A stretch of DNA of 64,000 bases from Candidatus Gastranaerophilales bacterium (GTDB lineage Bacteria > Cyanobacteriota > Vampirovibrionia > Gastranaerophilales > Gastranaerophilaceae). The translations under genes and the position numbers were made by a program. The stretch covers positions 1 through 64,000 of the forward strand of contig CAAFVD010000023.1 of NCBI GenBank assembly GCA_900766355.1. The letters run 5' to 3'. The first letter of the stretch is position 1; the number at the start of each line of letters is the position of its first letter. The notes beneath the pieces were generated by a model. The model had not been told where the DNA came from. It saw only the letters and a program-made list of their open reading frames with translations, and did no database searches. This document shows positions 1 to 8,491 of this stretch, piece after piece.

Positions 1-1
1 C

Positions 2-1546
2 AAACCAAATATTCCTCAACAAAGACCAAACATGCCACAGCCTAAGCCTGAAATAAAACCGATGTACAGTGCTGATGACATGGTAAAACAATACTTAGAA
101 AACGAATTATGGCAACCTAACAGAGATCATGGGGCGAGAATGGCTGACGATATCAGACCCGATATGCCACCAAAACCACCTATGAATAGGGGTGAAAGAC
201 CTGAACCGATGCCTCAACCTAGACCTCCGATGAACGAAGGTATCAGACCTGAGCCTATGCCTCAACCTAGACCTCCGATGAACGAGGGTATTAGACCTGA
301 GCCTATGCCTCAACCTAGACCTCCGATGAACGAAGGTATTAGACCTGAGCCGATGCCTCAACCTAGACCTCCGATGAACGAAGGTATTAGACCTGAGCCG
401 ATGCCTCAACCTAGACCTCCAATGAACGAAGGTATTAGACCTGAGCCGATGCCTCAACCTAGACCTGAACAACCACCGTTGGAGCCTAACAGACCTATTC
501 CACCAAATGAACCACAACAACCGGCACGACCATTACCTCCACATGGTAATGAGCGCCCTATGCCAAATCCATTGCCACCACACAGACCTGTTATGCCACC
601 ACATCATCAACACCCTGAACATGTTGATATAAAACCTGATTTACCGGGGTTTAAGCCTGATGTAGGATTACAAGAATATATGCGCTACGAAATGTTGCGC
701 CCTCAACCATTACCTCCACCTACAAACACTTCTATTAGCTCAGAGGTACATAGACATCATCATCACCATAAACACTTGCCACCACCTCCAAAAGAGGAAA
801 TTAGTCAAGAAACTCAAGCTGCAATGAATGTTATGCAAAATGTTCAACAACCTGCTGAGCCTACCATTACTCAAATGCGACAAAGGTTAAGTGGTGATGC
901 TGCAGAATTATTCTTTACAGGATTAATAAACCTAAACGATTTATCAAATACACTCAAAACAAATAGCAAAGGTGCTAAAGCAAAACTTGTACTTGCAATG
1001 GCAAACGCATCTAAACATGGTATTGATAATTCACAAATAAATGATACACTCAAAATGATTTCAGCAAGCATGGCTGCGACAGAAACCTCTACGCCTTCAA
1101 AAGTTTTGAAAAACATTATTGAATTATATCTGCCTTGGTATCCACTTCAACAAGGAGTTGGATTTGATTTATCAATCGAAACAAAAGCTGGTGAACAGGA
1201 CTTCTTATCTGTGTTAAAAGTTTGGATTCAAACCAGAAATTACGGAAATGTTAATGCGATTTTAACTCTTATGACTTCAAACTCAGTAGATATGAGTATC
1301 CAATGTTCAGAAAAATTCCCAAAAGACGATTTGCTAAAAAGATTAAACGAAGAAACAAAAAATAGAACTATGCAATCTAATATTAATGTAGAAGAATTTG
1401 AACAAACAGAAGGTTATATCGAACCTCAGCAACAAGCAAAAGTAAGTCTTTCTTCTACATACGAAATGAATCCGTATCTATTATTAATGGCTCATTCATT
1501 CATTAAAAACACAATCGTTATTGATAGCAATATGTCATTTAGCTAG
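2..1546 (+). CDS. Proline-rich tandem-repeat protein, 5' end outside window
   Basis: The frame is open to the left edge (codons K-P-N-I-P-Q-Q-R-P-N precede the first ATG at 32), so the gene starts before the window. From the ATG at 32, residues 49-144 are six 16-residue units of the type PPMNEGIRPEPMPQPR. They are followed by a Pro/His-rich linker to about residue 260 and then a globular C-terminal part (about 275-504) without transmembrane segments. The C-terminal part contains a patch ELYLPWYPLQQ followed by beta-rich sequence. This loosely recalls the C-terminal domain of hook-length control proteins (FliK), and a FliJ-like gene lies at 22688, but the resemblance is weak and I do not assign the function. 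No confident family; the repeat section is probably disordered and variable in length between strains. Confidence 0.85.
   Translation, partial: KPNIPQQRPNMPQPKPEIKPMYSADDMVKQYLENELWQPNRDHGARMADDIRPDMPPKPPMNRGERPEPMPQPRPPMNEGIRPEPMPQPRPPMNEGIRPEPMPQPRPPMNEGIRPEPMPQPRPPMNEGIRPEPMPQPRPPMNEGIRPEPMPQPRPEQPPLEPNRPIPPNEPQQPARPLPPHGNERPMPNPLPPHRPVMPPHHQHPEHVDIKPDLPGFKPDVGLQEYMRYEMLRPQPLPPPTNTSISSEVHRHHHHHKHLPPPPKEEISQETQAAMNVMQNVQQPAEPTITQMRQRLSGDAAELFFTGLINLNDLSNTLKTNSKGAKAKLVLAMANASKHGIDNSQINDTLKMISASMAATETSTPSKVLKNIIELYLPWYPLQQGVGFDLSIETKAGEQDFLSVLKVWIQTRNYGNVNAILTLMTSNSVDMSIQCSEKFPKDDLLKRLNEETKNRTMQSNINVEEFEQTEGYIEPQQQAKVSLSSTYEMNPYLLLMAHSFIKNTIVIDSNMSFS
176..463 (+). repeat. Six in-frame 48-bp tandem repeats
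   Basis: Six consecutive 48-bp units encode 16-residue repeats. The first is divergent (PPMNRGERPEPMPQPR); the next five have identical protein sequence and differ only at a few synonymous positions such as atc/att and cct/ccg. Unit length is a multiple of three, so gain or loss of units keeps the reading frame. Confidence 0.95.
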
Positions 1547-1593
1547 AATAAATATTAATATACAAATATTTGTAAAATACACTAAATAAATAT

Positions 1594-1623
1594 TTGACGT
1601 TTTTACATAATTATAAGTATAAT
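1594..1623 (+). promoter_or_regulatory. Promoter of the 84-aa ORF, leaderless layout
   Basis: TTGACG (1594-1599), an 18-nt spacer and a perfect TATAAT (1618-1623) end 6 nt before the ATG at 1630. No Shine-Dalgarno sequence is present, so transcription probably starts at or next to the start codon. Confidence 0.7.
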
Positions 1624-1629
1624 TAAATT

Positions 1630-1884
1630 ATGATACAAAGATGTGATTATTTAGTACAAACAAATTCTACAAAAACAAATGGACAAAAACCGACTTCACA
1701 AGATTTAGTAAATGTTGGTTATATGGCAGGTCGTTATGGTATAAATCTTGACGGAAACTTGCAACAAAACAACAAACCTAAATTCACAGATAAAGGAACT
1801 ATTGTCAATATCAATTCTTGTACTAAAGATTTGTTTGAAAACAATTTAACCAAAGCTGGAATAAAATTTGACGTAATTGCATAG
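1630..1884 (+). CDS. Small hypothetical protein (84 aa)
   Basis: A short soluble protein, Asn/Thr/Lys-rich, with no signal peptide, membrane segment or motif that I recognise. It has its own well-formed promoter at 1594-1623 directly before the ATG and lies 20 nt upstream of comM on the same strand. The comM -35 hexamer sits inside its last codons. The strong promoter and codon use like its neighbours argue that it is real. Function unknown. Confidence 0.6.
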   Translation: MIQRCDYLVQTNSTKTNGQKPTSQDLVNVGYMAGRYGINLDGNLQQNNKPKFTDKGTIVNINSCTKDLFENNLTKAGIKFDVIA

Positions 1885-1897
1885 TTATATTTATAAT
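1868..1897 (+). promoter_or_regulatory. comM promoter, leaderless layout
   Basis: TTGACG (1868-1873), an 18-nt spacer and TATAAT (1892-1897) lie 7 nt before the ATG at 1905. Hexamers and spacer length are the same as those in front of the preceding gene. No Shine-Dalgarno sequence precedes comM. Confidence 0.7.
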
Positions 1898-1904
1898 TAA
1901 AATT

Positions 1905-3422
1905 ATGGTTTGCAAATGTATTACAGCAACAACAGTTGGAATAGATGCCCGAATTGTCGAGGCAGAAATTGATGTTATCAATTCATTACCTAACATCAGT
2001 ATTGTAGGACTTCCTGACAACGCAGTTTCTGAGGCAAAAGAACGTATTCGCTCTGCAATAAAAAATTCAGGTTTTACATTCCCTAGAGGACGTGTTGTTA
2101 TAAATCTTGCTCCAGCAGATATTAAAAAAGAAGGTACTTATTTTGACCTTCCTATGGCAGTTGGAATTCTACTTGAAGAAGGACTAATTGAAACTGAAAA
2201 TATTAAAAATTGTGCGTTTATTGGTGAATTATCCCTAGATGGTTCGCTAAGAGGAGTAAATGGAATTTTACCTTTAGTTTCTGAACTTGAATCTAAAAAT
2301 ATTGAAACCATTTTTGTACCACAAGAAAATGCTAAAGAAGCCGCTCTAACAGGTGGTGGAAATATTATTGGAATTAACCATTTGAGAGATATCGTTTCAC
2401 ATTTTACAGATTCGCCAATTCCACCAACAAAAGTTGATATTCAAGAATACTTAAACTCACAAGAAGATGATTATATTTATGACTTCAAAGATGTAAAAGG
2501 ACAAGAAAAAGCAAAAAAAGCTCTAGAAATTGCTACCGCTGGTGGACATAATCTTTTGATGACAGGTTCTCCTGGGTCTGGCAAAACACTTATGGCAAAA
2601 TGTATTCCGTCAATATTACCACCATTAGAACTCTCTGAAGCTTTTGAATTAACTAAAATTTATAGTATTGCAGGTCTTTTATCACCTGACAAACCTCTTA
2701 TGAACAAACGTCCTTTTAGAACAGTTCACCATACAGCATCTGCAAACGGTATTATAGGTGGTGGAATAAATCCAAAACCTGGTGAAATTACGCTTGCACA
2801 TAGAGGTGTTCTATTTTTAGATGAAATGGTTGAATTTCCAAGAAATGTTTTAGAAACACTTAGACAACCATTAGAAGACGGTGAAATTGTCATCTCAAGA
2901 ACAAAAATGTCTATAAAATATCCAGCTCATTTTATGTTAGTAGGGGCTATGAACCCATGCCCTTGTGGGTTTTTAGGGGATAAAGAAAAACAATGCACCT
3001 GTTCTGATACTCAAATTCAGAGATATCAATCAAGATTATCTGGCCCTCTACTAGATAGAATTGACCTTGTAATAACTGTACCAAGATTAACAACAGATGA
3101 ACTTATCCAAAAAGGAGAAAGTGAACCATCTGCTAAAATCAGAGAAAGAATTGTAAGAGCTAGAAAAATTCAAGCTCAACGATATAAAAATGACGGCATT
3201 TTAACAAATTCAGAATTAACAACTAAACTTATCAAAAAATATTGTGTACTATCAGATAAATGTACTGAAATACTAAAATTTGCAGCACAAAAATACAATT
3301 TATCAGGTAGAAAATACAACCGTATTCTTAAACTTGCACGTACTATTGCTGATTTGGATAATTCAGAAAATATTACTGAACTTCATATATCACAAGCTCT
3401 GCAATATAAATCTACTACATAA
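1905..3422 (+). CDS. comM: ComM/YifB-family Mg-chelatase-like AAA+ ATPase
   Basis: ComM proteins are hexameric helicases that promote branch migration when incoming DNA recombines during natural transformation. The 505-residue length is normal for the family. The N-terminal Lon-protease-like S5 domain (about 1-180) starts with the typical GLPDNAVSEAKERIRSAIKNSG segment. The AAA+ core has Walker A GSPGSGKT (221-228), Walker B GVLFLDEM (301-308), the PCPCG motif (351-355) followed by a further Cys pair at 364/366, and sensor region LLDRIDL (382-388). The C-terminal Mg-chelatase helical domain ends at about 505. The start is set by the promoter 7 nt upstream; translation appears to be leaderless. 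Family assignment is secure; a role in transformation here is by homology only. Confidence 0.93.
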   Translation: MVCKCITATTVGIDARIVEAEIDVINSLPNISIVGLPDNAVSEAKERIRSAIKNSGFTFPRGRVVINLAPADIKKEGTYFDLPMAVGILLEEGLIETENIKNCAFIGELSLDGSLRGVNGILPLVSELESKNIETIFVPQENAKEAALTGGGNIIGINHLRDIVSHFTDSPIPPTKVDIQEYLNSQEDDYIYDFKDVKGQEKAKKALEIATAGGHNLLMTGSPGSGKTLMAKCIPSILPPLELSEAFELTKIYSIAGLLSPDKPLMNKRPFRTVHHTASANGIIGGGINPKPGEITLAHRGVLFLDEMVEFPRNVLETLRQPLEDGEIVISRTKMSIKYPAHFMLVGAMNPCPCGFLGDKEKQCTCSDTQIQRYQSRLSGPLLDRIDLVITVPRLTTDELIQKGESEPSAKIRERIVRARKIQAQRYKNDGILTNSELTTKLIKKYCVLSDKCTEILKFAAQKYNLSGRKYNRILKLARTIADLDNSENITELHISQALQYKSTT

Positions 3423-3515
3423 GTAAATTAAATTTATTTAGTGCGGGGGGTGGGATTACATAAACCACAATTATGAAAGAACCAGCATTATTAACTTATT
3501 AACTTGAACTTGTTC

Positions 3516-4736
3516 CTATTCCCATAAATTATTAATCGGAACTGCAAACAAATCTTCCCCAAAAGATACTACATTTTCTCCTGAATACAAAACAATTCCA
3601 ACAAAATGTTTATCTTTTGCCAAATTATTTTTAAACCATTTTAAATGTTTGAAATAATCTCGAGAAATCAAAGTACCTGATTTTACTTCTATTCCATAAA
3701 TATTATTAGAATCTTGGATTATAAAGTCTATTTCTCTTTTCTCTCTATCCCTGTAATGATAGAGAGAATAATCAAGATTTTCCAAATCAACTTGTACTAC
3801 TAACTGATTATAAATATATGTTTCAAACAACTTTCCTGTTTTATCAGCATCTAGTATCATATCATCAATCTTCCAATTTAATACAGAACACATAAGTCCA
3901 CTATCTGATACAAAATACTTAGCGTGCTTATTAACTCGTTCATAATCTGTTTTTAAATAAGGCATCAATTTATCAACAAGATATGTTTTTTCTAAAACAC
4001 CCAAGTATGAATCTAGAGTTTGATTAGCAACTCCCATTGAAGATGTTATTTTTGATTTATCAATAAACTTTGAAGAAAAAGAAGCAATTATAGCCATTAA
4101 ATCCTTCAAAGAATCTTGTCTTTTAATATTGGCTATATCTTTTAAATCGTATTCAATAATAGTATCTAAGTAATCCTTGTACCAAGAAGTTCTTTCTTTT
4201 GAACTATTCATAAATAATGGTTCAGGATACCCACCTTTGAACATCAATTCCAATAAACTTTCTTTGTCATAATCATAATTATCAACAAAATCCCTATGTA
4301 AAAGCCTGTTTAAAAAGTTTGGTTTATTTTTAACTATTTCACCTTGCGTAAGAGGTCTTAATCTGATTTTCTTTACACGTCCGGCTAAAGATTCTTTTAC
4401 TGTTGGTAATGTTTGCAAGTTCACAGAACCAGTTAAAAGATATTGTCCGTATCTGGTATCTTCATCAACCCTTTTTTTTATAGCTGTAATCAATTCAGGA
4501 ACTCGTTGAACCTCATCGATTACCATAGTTTTTTTAGAATGTTTGATAAAAGTTTGTGGGTCAGATTGAGCAGCAAGTAATAGAGTTGTATCATCAAGGG
4601 TTCTAAATATACAATCTTTATCTACTATCGTTTTGGAAGTAGTTGTTTTTCCACACTGTCTGGCTCCAGAGAGAATAACTACTCTCCTTGAACTCAAAGC
4701 ATCTTTAATATTTTTTTCTTGCCACCTTTTTAACAT
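3516..4736 (-). CDS. AAA_14/DUF4143 ATP-binding protein
   Basis: A member of the widespread AAA_14 plus DUF4143 family, whose cellular role is unsettled. Walker A GARQCGKTT is at 24-32 and Walker B TMVIDEVQR at 70-78. A middle winged-helix-like region follows. The C-terminal part carries the restriction-endonuclease-like pattern REIDFII...GIEVKSG (about 333-356). The ATG at 4736 is preferred over an upstream TTG (4748) because GAGG lies 4 nt before it. It stands alone between genes of other functions, with its own promoter and three evenly spaced TCGCAA repeats upstream. Such genes often behave as accessory, patchily distributed units. Confidence 0.85.
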   Translation of the reverse strand: MLKRWQEKNIKDALSSRRVVILSGARQCGKTTTSKTIVDKDCIFRTLDDTTLLLAAQSDPQTFIKHSKKTMVIDEVQRVPELITAIKKRVDEDTRYGQYLLTGSVNLQTLPTVKESLAGRVKKIRLRPLTQGEIVKNKPNFLNRLLHRDFVDNYDYDKESLLELMFKGGYPEPLFMNSSKERTSWYKDYLDTIIEYDLKDIANIKRQDSLKDLMAIIASFSSKFIDKSKITSSMGVANQTLDSYLGVLEKTYLVDKLMPYLKTDYERVNKHAKYFVSDSGLMCSVLNWKIDDMILDADKTGKLFETYIYNQLVVQVDLENLDYSLYHYRDREKREIDFIIQDSNNIYGIEVKSGTLISRDYFKHLKWFKNNLAKDKHFVGIVLYSGENVVSFGEDLFAVPINNLWE

Positions 4737-4742
4737 AAAACC

Positions 4743-4802
4743 TCGCAAAAATTAAACTTTAAATGTCGCAATTATTGTAATAGAAATATCGCAAAAATGC
4801 AA
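4743..4802 (-). promoter_or_regulatory. Promoter and three 23-nt-spaced TCGCAA repeats
   Basis: On the minus strand TTGCAT (4802-4797), a 17-nt spacer and TACAAT (4779-4774) form a plausible promoter for the DUF4143 gene. Three direct TCGCAA hexamers start at 4743, 4766 and 4789 (plus-strand coordinates), exactly 23 nt apart, and bracket the -10 box. This looks like an operator array for an unknown regulator. Confidence 0.4.
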
Positions 4803-4971
4803 GTTAAAGTAAAAATATTACATAATAAGAAGTTTAAAAGAATTAAGTGACTAAGTTATTAAAAAGATTTATTACCTACAAATTTATAAATTAATCCTTT
4901 TTCAAACCTAATTTCTCTAGATTATTAAAACAAATTTATATTAAGACTTATTCAATCTTAACCTCATCACT

Positions 4972-5961
4972 CTACAATTTAAAAATTCTTTTATACCTTG
5001 TTTTAAAGAATTTTCTCAAAATATGAGCTATCTCTACAAAAATCTTTCCAACTACAGGAAGAATACTCAATCTTGTCCATTCACAACCTGCACCTTCATC
5101 AATTGCTTTTTGTATAAATTCTTCCAACGAAAGAGTAAAATCTCTGCCCCAAAAATAAGCAACCCTTAATTGTTTATAGTTTATAATATTATACATAAAT
5201 TTTGAATACCAACAATCTTGCATATATGGTTTTGCAAATTTACTATAAGCAATAATATTATCATAATTAGGTACAGTATCTTTGTTTTCTTGTTCAGAAT
5301 ACACACGATATCTTAACAAGCGTTTACTTCTAAATATTACCGCTCCATCATCATCTTTCATTGTGTTCGCAACAAATGGTTTATCAAACATTCTACCAAA
5401 TTGAGCATAATATTCCATATCATAAATATGGTCTTTAAGGTTTTGTGTTTTATATATTGTATTTGAATATGCTAAGCGTTGCATTCTATACAAAAAATTC
5501 ACAAACATTTTTTTGTCTAAACAATAATCAAATCTTTGAGAAGCTTTTGCCCAATTATCATTTGTTGGATTTGACCATTCTTGATAACAACTTGAAACTA
5601 TTGTCGTATTTGGATATTTATTTATTGCTTCTATTGCATACTTAAAATAATCAGGGTGCATAATATCATCATCATGAAACAATATTGTAAAATCTTTCTG
5701 AGCAATATTAGAAATAGTTTTGAAATTTTCTAAATCAGATAATTGTTGATTTTGTCTATAATAATGCAAATTTGGATACTCTTGCATCATTTCTCTTACT
5801 GTATTTTCTGTACCGTCTGTACTACAATTATCTAAAACTGTAATTTTTACTTGTCCGATAGATTGATTAAGAATACTTATTATTGAATCCTTTAACACAT
5901 CTTTTCTATTACAAGTTAGAATAAATGCTTCAATACTATCTTTTGTATACAACTTACTCAT
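4972..5961 (-). CDS. Family 2 glycosyltransferase
   Basis: A GT-A fold inverting glycosyltransferase that transfers a sugar from a nucleotide-sugar donor, probably onto a surface polysaccharide. The N-terminal nucleotide-binding pattern (AFILTCNR, 12-19; VLDNCSTDG, 42-50) and the metal-binding FHDDDIMH (95-102) are clear. The C-terminal 120 residues are variable and end in a basic patch, which suggests membrane association. The 329-residue length is usual. The start has AGAGGA upstream, and an extended -10 (TGTTATAAT) lies about 30 nt before it on the minus strand. Donor and acceptor cannot be told from sequence. Confidence 0.88.
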   Translation of the reverse strand: MSKLYTKDSIEAFILTCNRKDVLKDSIISILNQSIGQVKITVLDNCSTDGTENTVREMMQEYPNLHYYRQNQQLSDLENFKTISNIAQKDFTILFHDDDIMHPDYFKYAIEAINKYPNTTIVSSCYQEWSNPTNDNWAKASQRFDYCLDKKMFVNFLYRMQRLAYSNTIYKTQNLKDHIYDMEYYAQFGRMFDKPFVANTMKDDDGAVIFRSKRLLRYRVYSEQENKDTVPNYDNIIAYSKFAKPYMQDCWYSKFMYNIINYKQLRVAYFWGRDFTLSLEEFIQKAIDEGAGCEWTRLSILPVVGKIFVEIAHILRKFFKTRYKRIFKL

Positions 5962-6073
5962 AAAAAATCCTCTTATTAAAATAATATCAATTATAACATA
6001 AAGTTATAATACTTAAATTGAAATACATTTCTATCCAAGTGTAGTATAATTATAGTTGCATAAAGGTAAAGAT

Positions 6074-6886
6074 ATGAATCTATTAGAAAAGAAAATGGTT
6101 GATTCATTAATCGACCTAAAAGAAAATTATAATGTACTTGCTATAAAAGCTGAATTTGAAGCTGAAGGAACAAGTTTTGAAGAAGCCTTTAAATTAAGAG
6201 AATTAACCTCAAAGGCAGGATTAGATTTTTCTTTAAAAATAGGTGGTTGTGAAGCAATAAAAGATATGCTCGAAGCAAAAAAAATAGATATAAATTCTCT
6301 TATTGCACCTATGATTGAATCATCTTATGCGCTAAAAAAATTTGTTAAAGCAATAGAATCTGTTTTTACAGAAAAAGAAAAACAAAATATAAATTTCTTG
6401 ATTAATATTGAAACAATTACTGGTTATAACAATCTTGATAAAATAATTTTTTCTCCAGAATTCAATAATATTACAGGAATTACATTTGGACGTACTGATA
6501 TGGCTGGCTCTATAGGACTAGATAAACAAGAGATTAATTCTGATAAAATTTTTCAAATGGTAGATTTTGTGTCACACAAAATGGAAAAACTTAAAAAAGA
6601 TTTTATTATAGGTGGAAGTGTCTCAACAGATTCATTATCTTTTTTCAAACGATTACCATATTTAACAAAATTTGAAACAAGAAAAGTTGTTTTTGATGCT
6701 CAAAACTCTTTAAATAATAAAAATATTAATGAAGGTTTGTTAAAAGCAATAGAATTTGAAATAATGTGGTTGAAATATAAACAAAATTCATATAACAATA
6801 TTTTAAAAGAGGATAACAAAAGAGTTTTAATGCTTGAAAAAATTTCTGCCAAAATACTTGAGGAAATAAATTGTGCAAATAAATAA
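6074..6886 (+). CDS. HpcH/HpaI aldolase / citrate-lyase-beta-like protein
   Basis: The pattern of acidic metal-binding and glycine motifs (LIAPMIES near 70, LINIETITG near 110, GITFGRTDMAGSIGL near 135) matches the phosphoenolpyruvate-type TIM-barrel superfamily that includes CitE and HpcH/HpaI aldolases. These form or break C-C bonds of pyruvate or acyl-CoA units. The ATG at 6074 follows AAAGGT at a suitable distance and is preferred over a TTG at 6056. A TATAAT lies at 6045-6050. The gene overlaps the next one by 14 nt and forms a three-gene run with an HAD phosphatase and a sugar epimerase, so a role in making an unusual acidic sugar is plausible but unproven. Confidence 0.7.
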   Translation: MNLLEKKMVDSLIDLKENYNVLAIKAEFEAEGTSFEEAFKLRELTSKAGLDFSLKIGGCEAIKDMLEAKKIDINSLIAPMIESSYALKKFVKAIESVFTEKEKQNINFLINIETITGYNNLDKIIFSPEFNNITGITFGRTDMAGSIGLDKQEINSDKIFQMVDFVSHKMEKLKKDFIIGGSVSTDSLSFFKRLPYLTKFETRKVVFDAQNSLNNKNINEGLLKAIEFEIMWLKYKQNSYNNILKEDNKRVLMLEKISAKILEEINCANK

Positions 6887-7535
6887 TTATATTTTAGATT
6901 TAGATGGGACTATTATTAATTCTTCGAACGAAGTTTTACTTTGTTTTGAAAAAGCTTTTGCACAATCTAATTATAAAATTGATAAATCAAGACTTACACC
7001 GAATGTAATTGGCCCTCCGCTTAAGGAAATTATTAAACTTATAGCACCTGAAATTAACGAAAATGACATAGAAATTGTCATGAAAAATTTTAGATTAATA
7101 TATGATTATGATGAACACGATATAAGCGAATATTATTCAGGAGTTTTAGAATTCTTAAATAAAGCCAAAAACTCAGGCAAAAAATTGTTTATTGCAACTT
7201 ATAAACCTGAAAAACCAACTCGCAGAATAGAAAAACAGTTCAAAATGGATATGTTTGAAGAAATTTATACAATAGATAAATTTGGTGAACATATTACAAA
7301 AACTCAAATGATAAATGATATTTTGAACAAATTCAATCTAAAAAAAGAAGAAACAGTTATGATAGGTGATGCTTCGTCTGATGTAATATCAGCAAAAGAA
7401 GCTGGTGTAACAGGTATTGGTGTTTTATGGGGTTATGGTGACGATAAAACTAATCTAATTAAAAATTCAGATTATGTTGTAAAAAATACTCAAGAATTAG
7501 AAGAATATTTGAAATTAAATTATCAAACAATATAA
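6873..7535 (+). CDS. HAD-superfamily phosphatase (Gph-like)
   Basis: A haloacid-dehalogenase fold hydrolase that removes phosphate from a small metabolite. Motif I is DLDGT (9-13) with nucleophile Asp9. Motif II/III are represented by FIATYKPEKPT, and motif IV by MIGDASSDV, which supplies the metal ligands. The cap insertion between about residues 17 and 85 is like that of phosphoglycolate phosphatases. The start is GTG at 6873 with TTGAGG 9 nt upstream; it overlaps the preceding gene by 14 nt, so the two are translationally coupled. The context of aldolase and epimerase suggests a sugar-phosphate substrate. Confidence 0.82.
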   Translation: MQINNYILDLDGTIINSSNEVLLCFEKAFAQSNYKIDKSRLTPNVIGPPLKEIIKLIAPEINENDIEIVMKNFRLIYDYDEHDISEYYSGVLEFLNKAKNSGKKLFIATYKPEKPTRRIEKQFKMDMFEEIYTIDKFGEHITKTQMINDILNKFNLKKEETVMIGDASSDVISAKEAGVTGIGVLWGYGDDKTNLIKNSDYVVKNTQELEEYLKLNYQTI

Positions 7536-7568
7536 CATTTATAAGTAAAAGAATTGTTGGAGAAAAAC

Positions 7569-8447
7569 ATGGAAACAAATAAAAAAGTTTTATTAACAGG
7601 TGTTACAGGGCTTGTTGGAAAAGAAGTTATAAAACCATTACAAGATATGGGATATGAAATTTCTGCACTAACTATTGATGACAACAACCCAGATAATGGT
7701 GTTAATTGGATAAAATGTAACTTGTTTGATAACGACTCAGTAAAACAAGCCGTTGAACAAGTTAAACCAACACATCTTTTAAATTTTGCATGGGCAACAA
7801 CAGGCAATTATTTGGTATCTGATATCAATTTAGAATTTGTTAAAGCTGGATTGAATTTATTGAAACACTTTAAAGCAAATGGCGGAAAACGTGCTATATT
7901 TGTTGGTACTTGTTTTGAATATTTATTTAAAGATGAACCACTAAAAGAAACTGACCCAACAAATCCACAAACCTTGTATGCAGTATGCAAAGATGCTCTA
8001 CATAGAATGGCTGAAGAATACTGCAAAATAAATGATATCTCATTTGGATACGGAAGAATATTTTATGTATATGGTCATGGCGAAAACGAAAAACGATTGA
8101 CTGCACATCTAATTAAAACTCTTAACAATAATGAAACTGTAACTATTAACTGTGGACGTTTAATAAAAGATTATATGTACACAAAAGATATTGCAGGTGG
8201 TTTTGCTGCACTTCTAAACAGTAATGTAGAAGGAACTGTTAATATGTGTACAGGCAATGGTATTTCGTTGGAAGATTATTCTAGATTTATTGCACGCAAG
8301 CTTGGAAAAGAAGAATATCTTGTAATAAAACAAGAAGAAACAACTCAACCTCCTATTATAGTTGGTGATAATACAAGATTAACAAAGGAAGTTGGATACA
8401 AAATACAATATTCTTTTGAACAAGCGATTGATGAAATTTTAAAATAA
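7569..8447 (+). CDS. NAD-dependent sugar epimerase/dehydratase (extended SDR)
   Basis: Rossmann-fold short-chain dehydrogenase acting on nucleotide sugars. The dinucleotide-binding motif GVTGLVG is at 11-17 and the active-site YxxxK is YAVCK at 137-141. The C-terminal substrate domain is normal in size (292 residues in all). The ATG at 7569 with GGAG 6 nt upstream is preferred over a TTG at 7554. It is the last gene of the aldolase-phosphatase-epimerase run. Overall it resembles reductase/epimerase enzymes of deoxy-sugar pathways, but the exact reaction cannot be read from sequence. Confidence 0.85.
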   Translation: METNKKVLLTGVTGLVGKEVIKPLQDMGYEISALTIDDNNPDNGVNWIKCNLFDNDSVKQAVEQVKPTHLLNFAWATTGNYLVSDINLEFVKAGLNLLKHFKANGGKRAIFVGTCFEYLFKDEPLKETDPTNPQTLYAVCKDALHRMAEEYCKINDISFGYGRIFYVYGHGENEKRLTAHLIKTLNNNETVTINCGRLIKDYMYTKDIAGGFAALLNSNVEGTVNMCTGNGISLEDYSRFIARKLGKEEYLVIKQEETTQPPIIVGDNTRLTKEVGYKIQYSFEQAIDEILK

Positions 8448-8491
8448 ATGAATAAATAAAAATAATTAATTTTAATTATATTATTTTTATA

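Noticed and set aside
176..463. Possible CRISPR array
   Set aside because: Units are contiguous without spacers, are in frame, and encode a peptide repeat. No CRISPR array was seen in the window.
107..520. Minus-strand open frame of 137 codons opposite the tandem repeats
   Set aside because: It is the antisense shadow of the 48-bp repeats: Arg/Leu-rich low complexity, no ribosome site, and no stop codons only because the repeat has none in that frame.
3443..3454. G6-T-G3 run between comM and the DUF4143 gene
   Set aside because: Too short for efficient slippage, and it lies in no gene or recognisable promoter.
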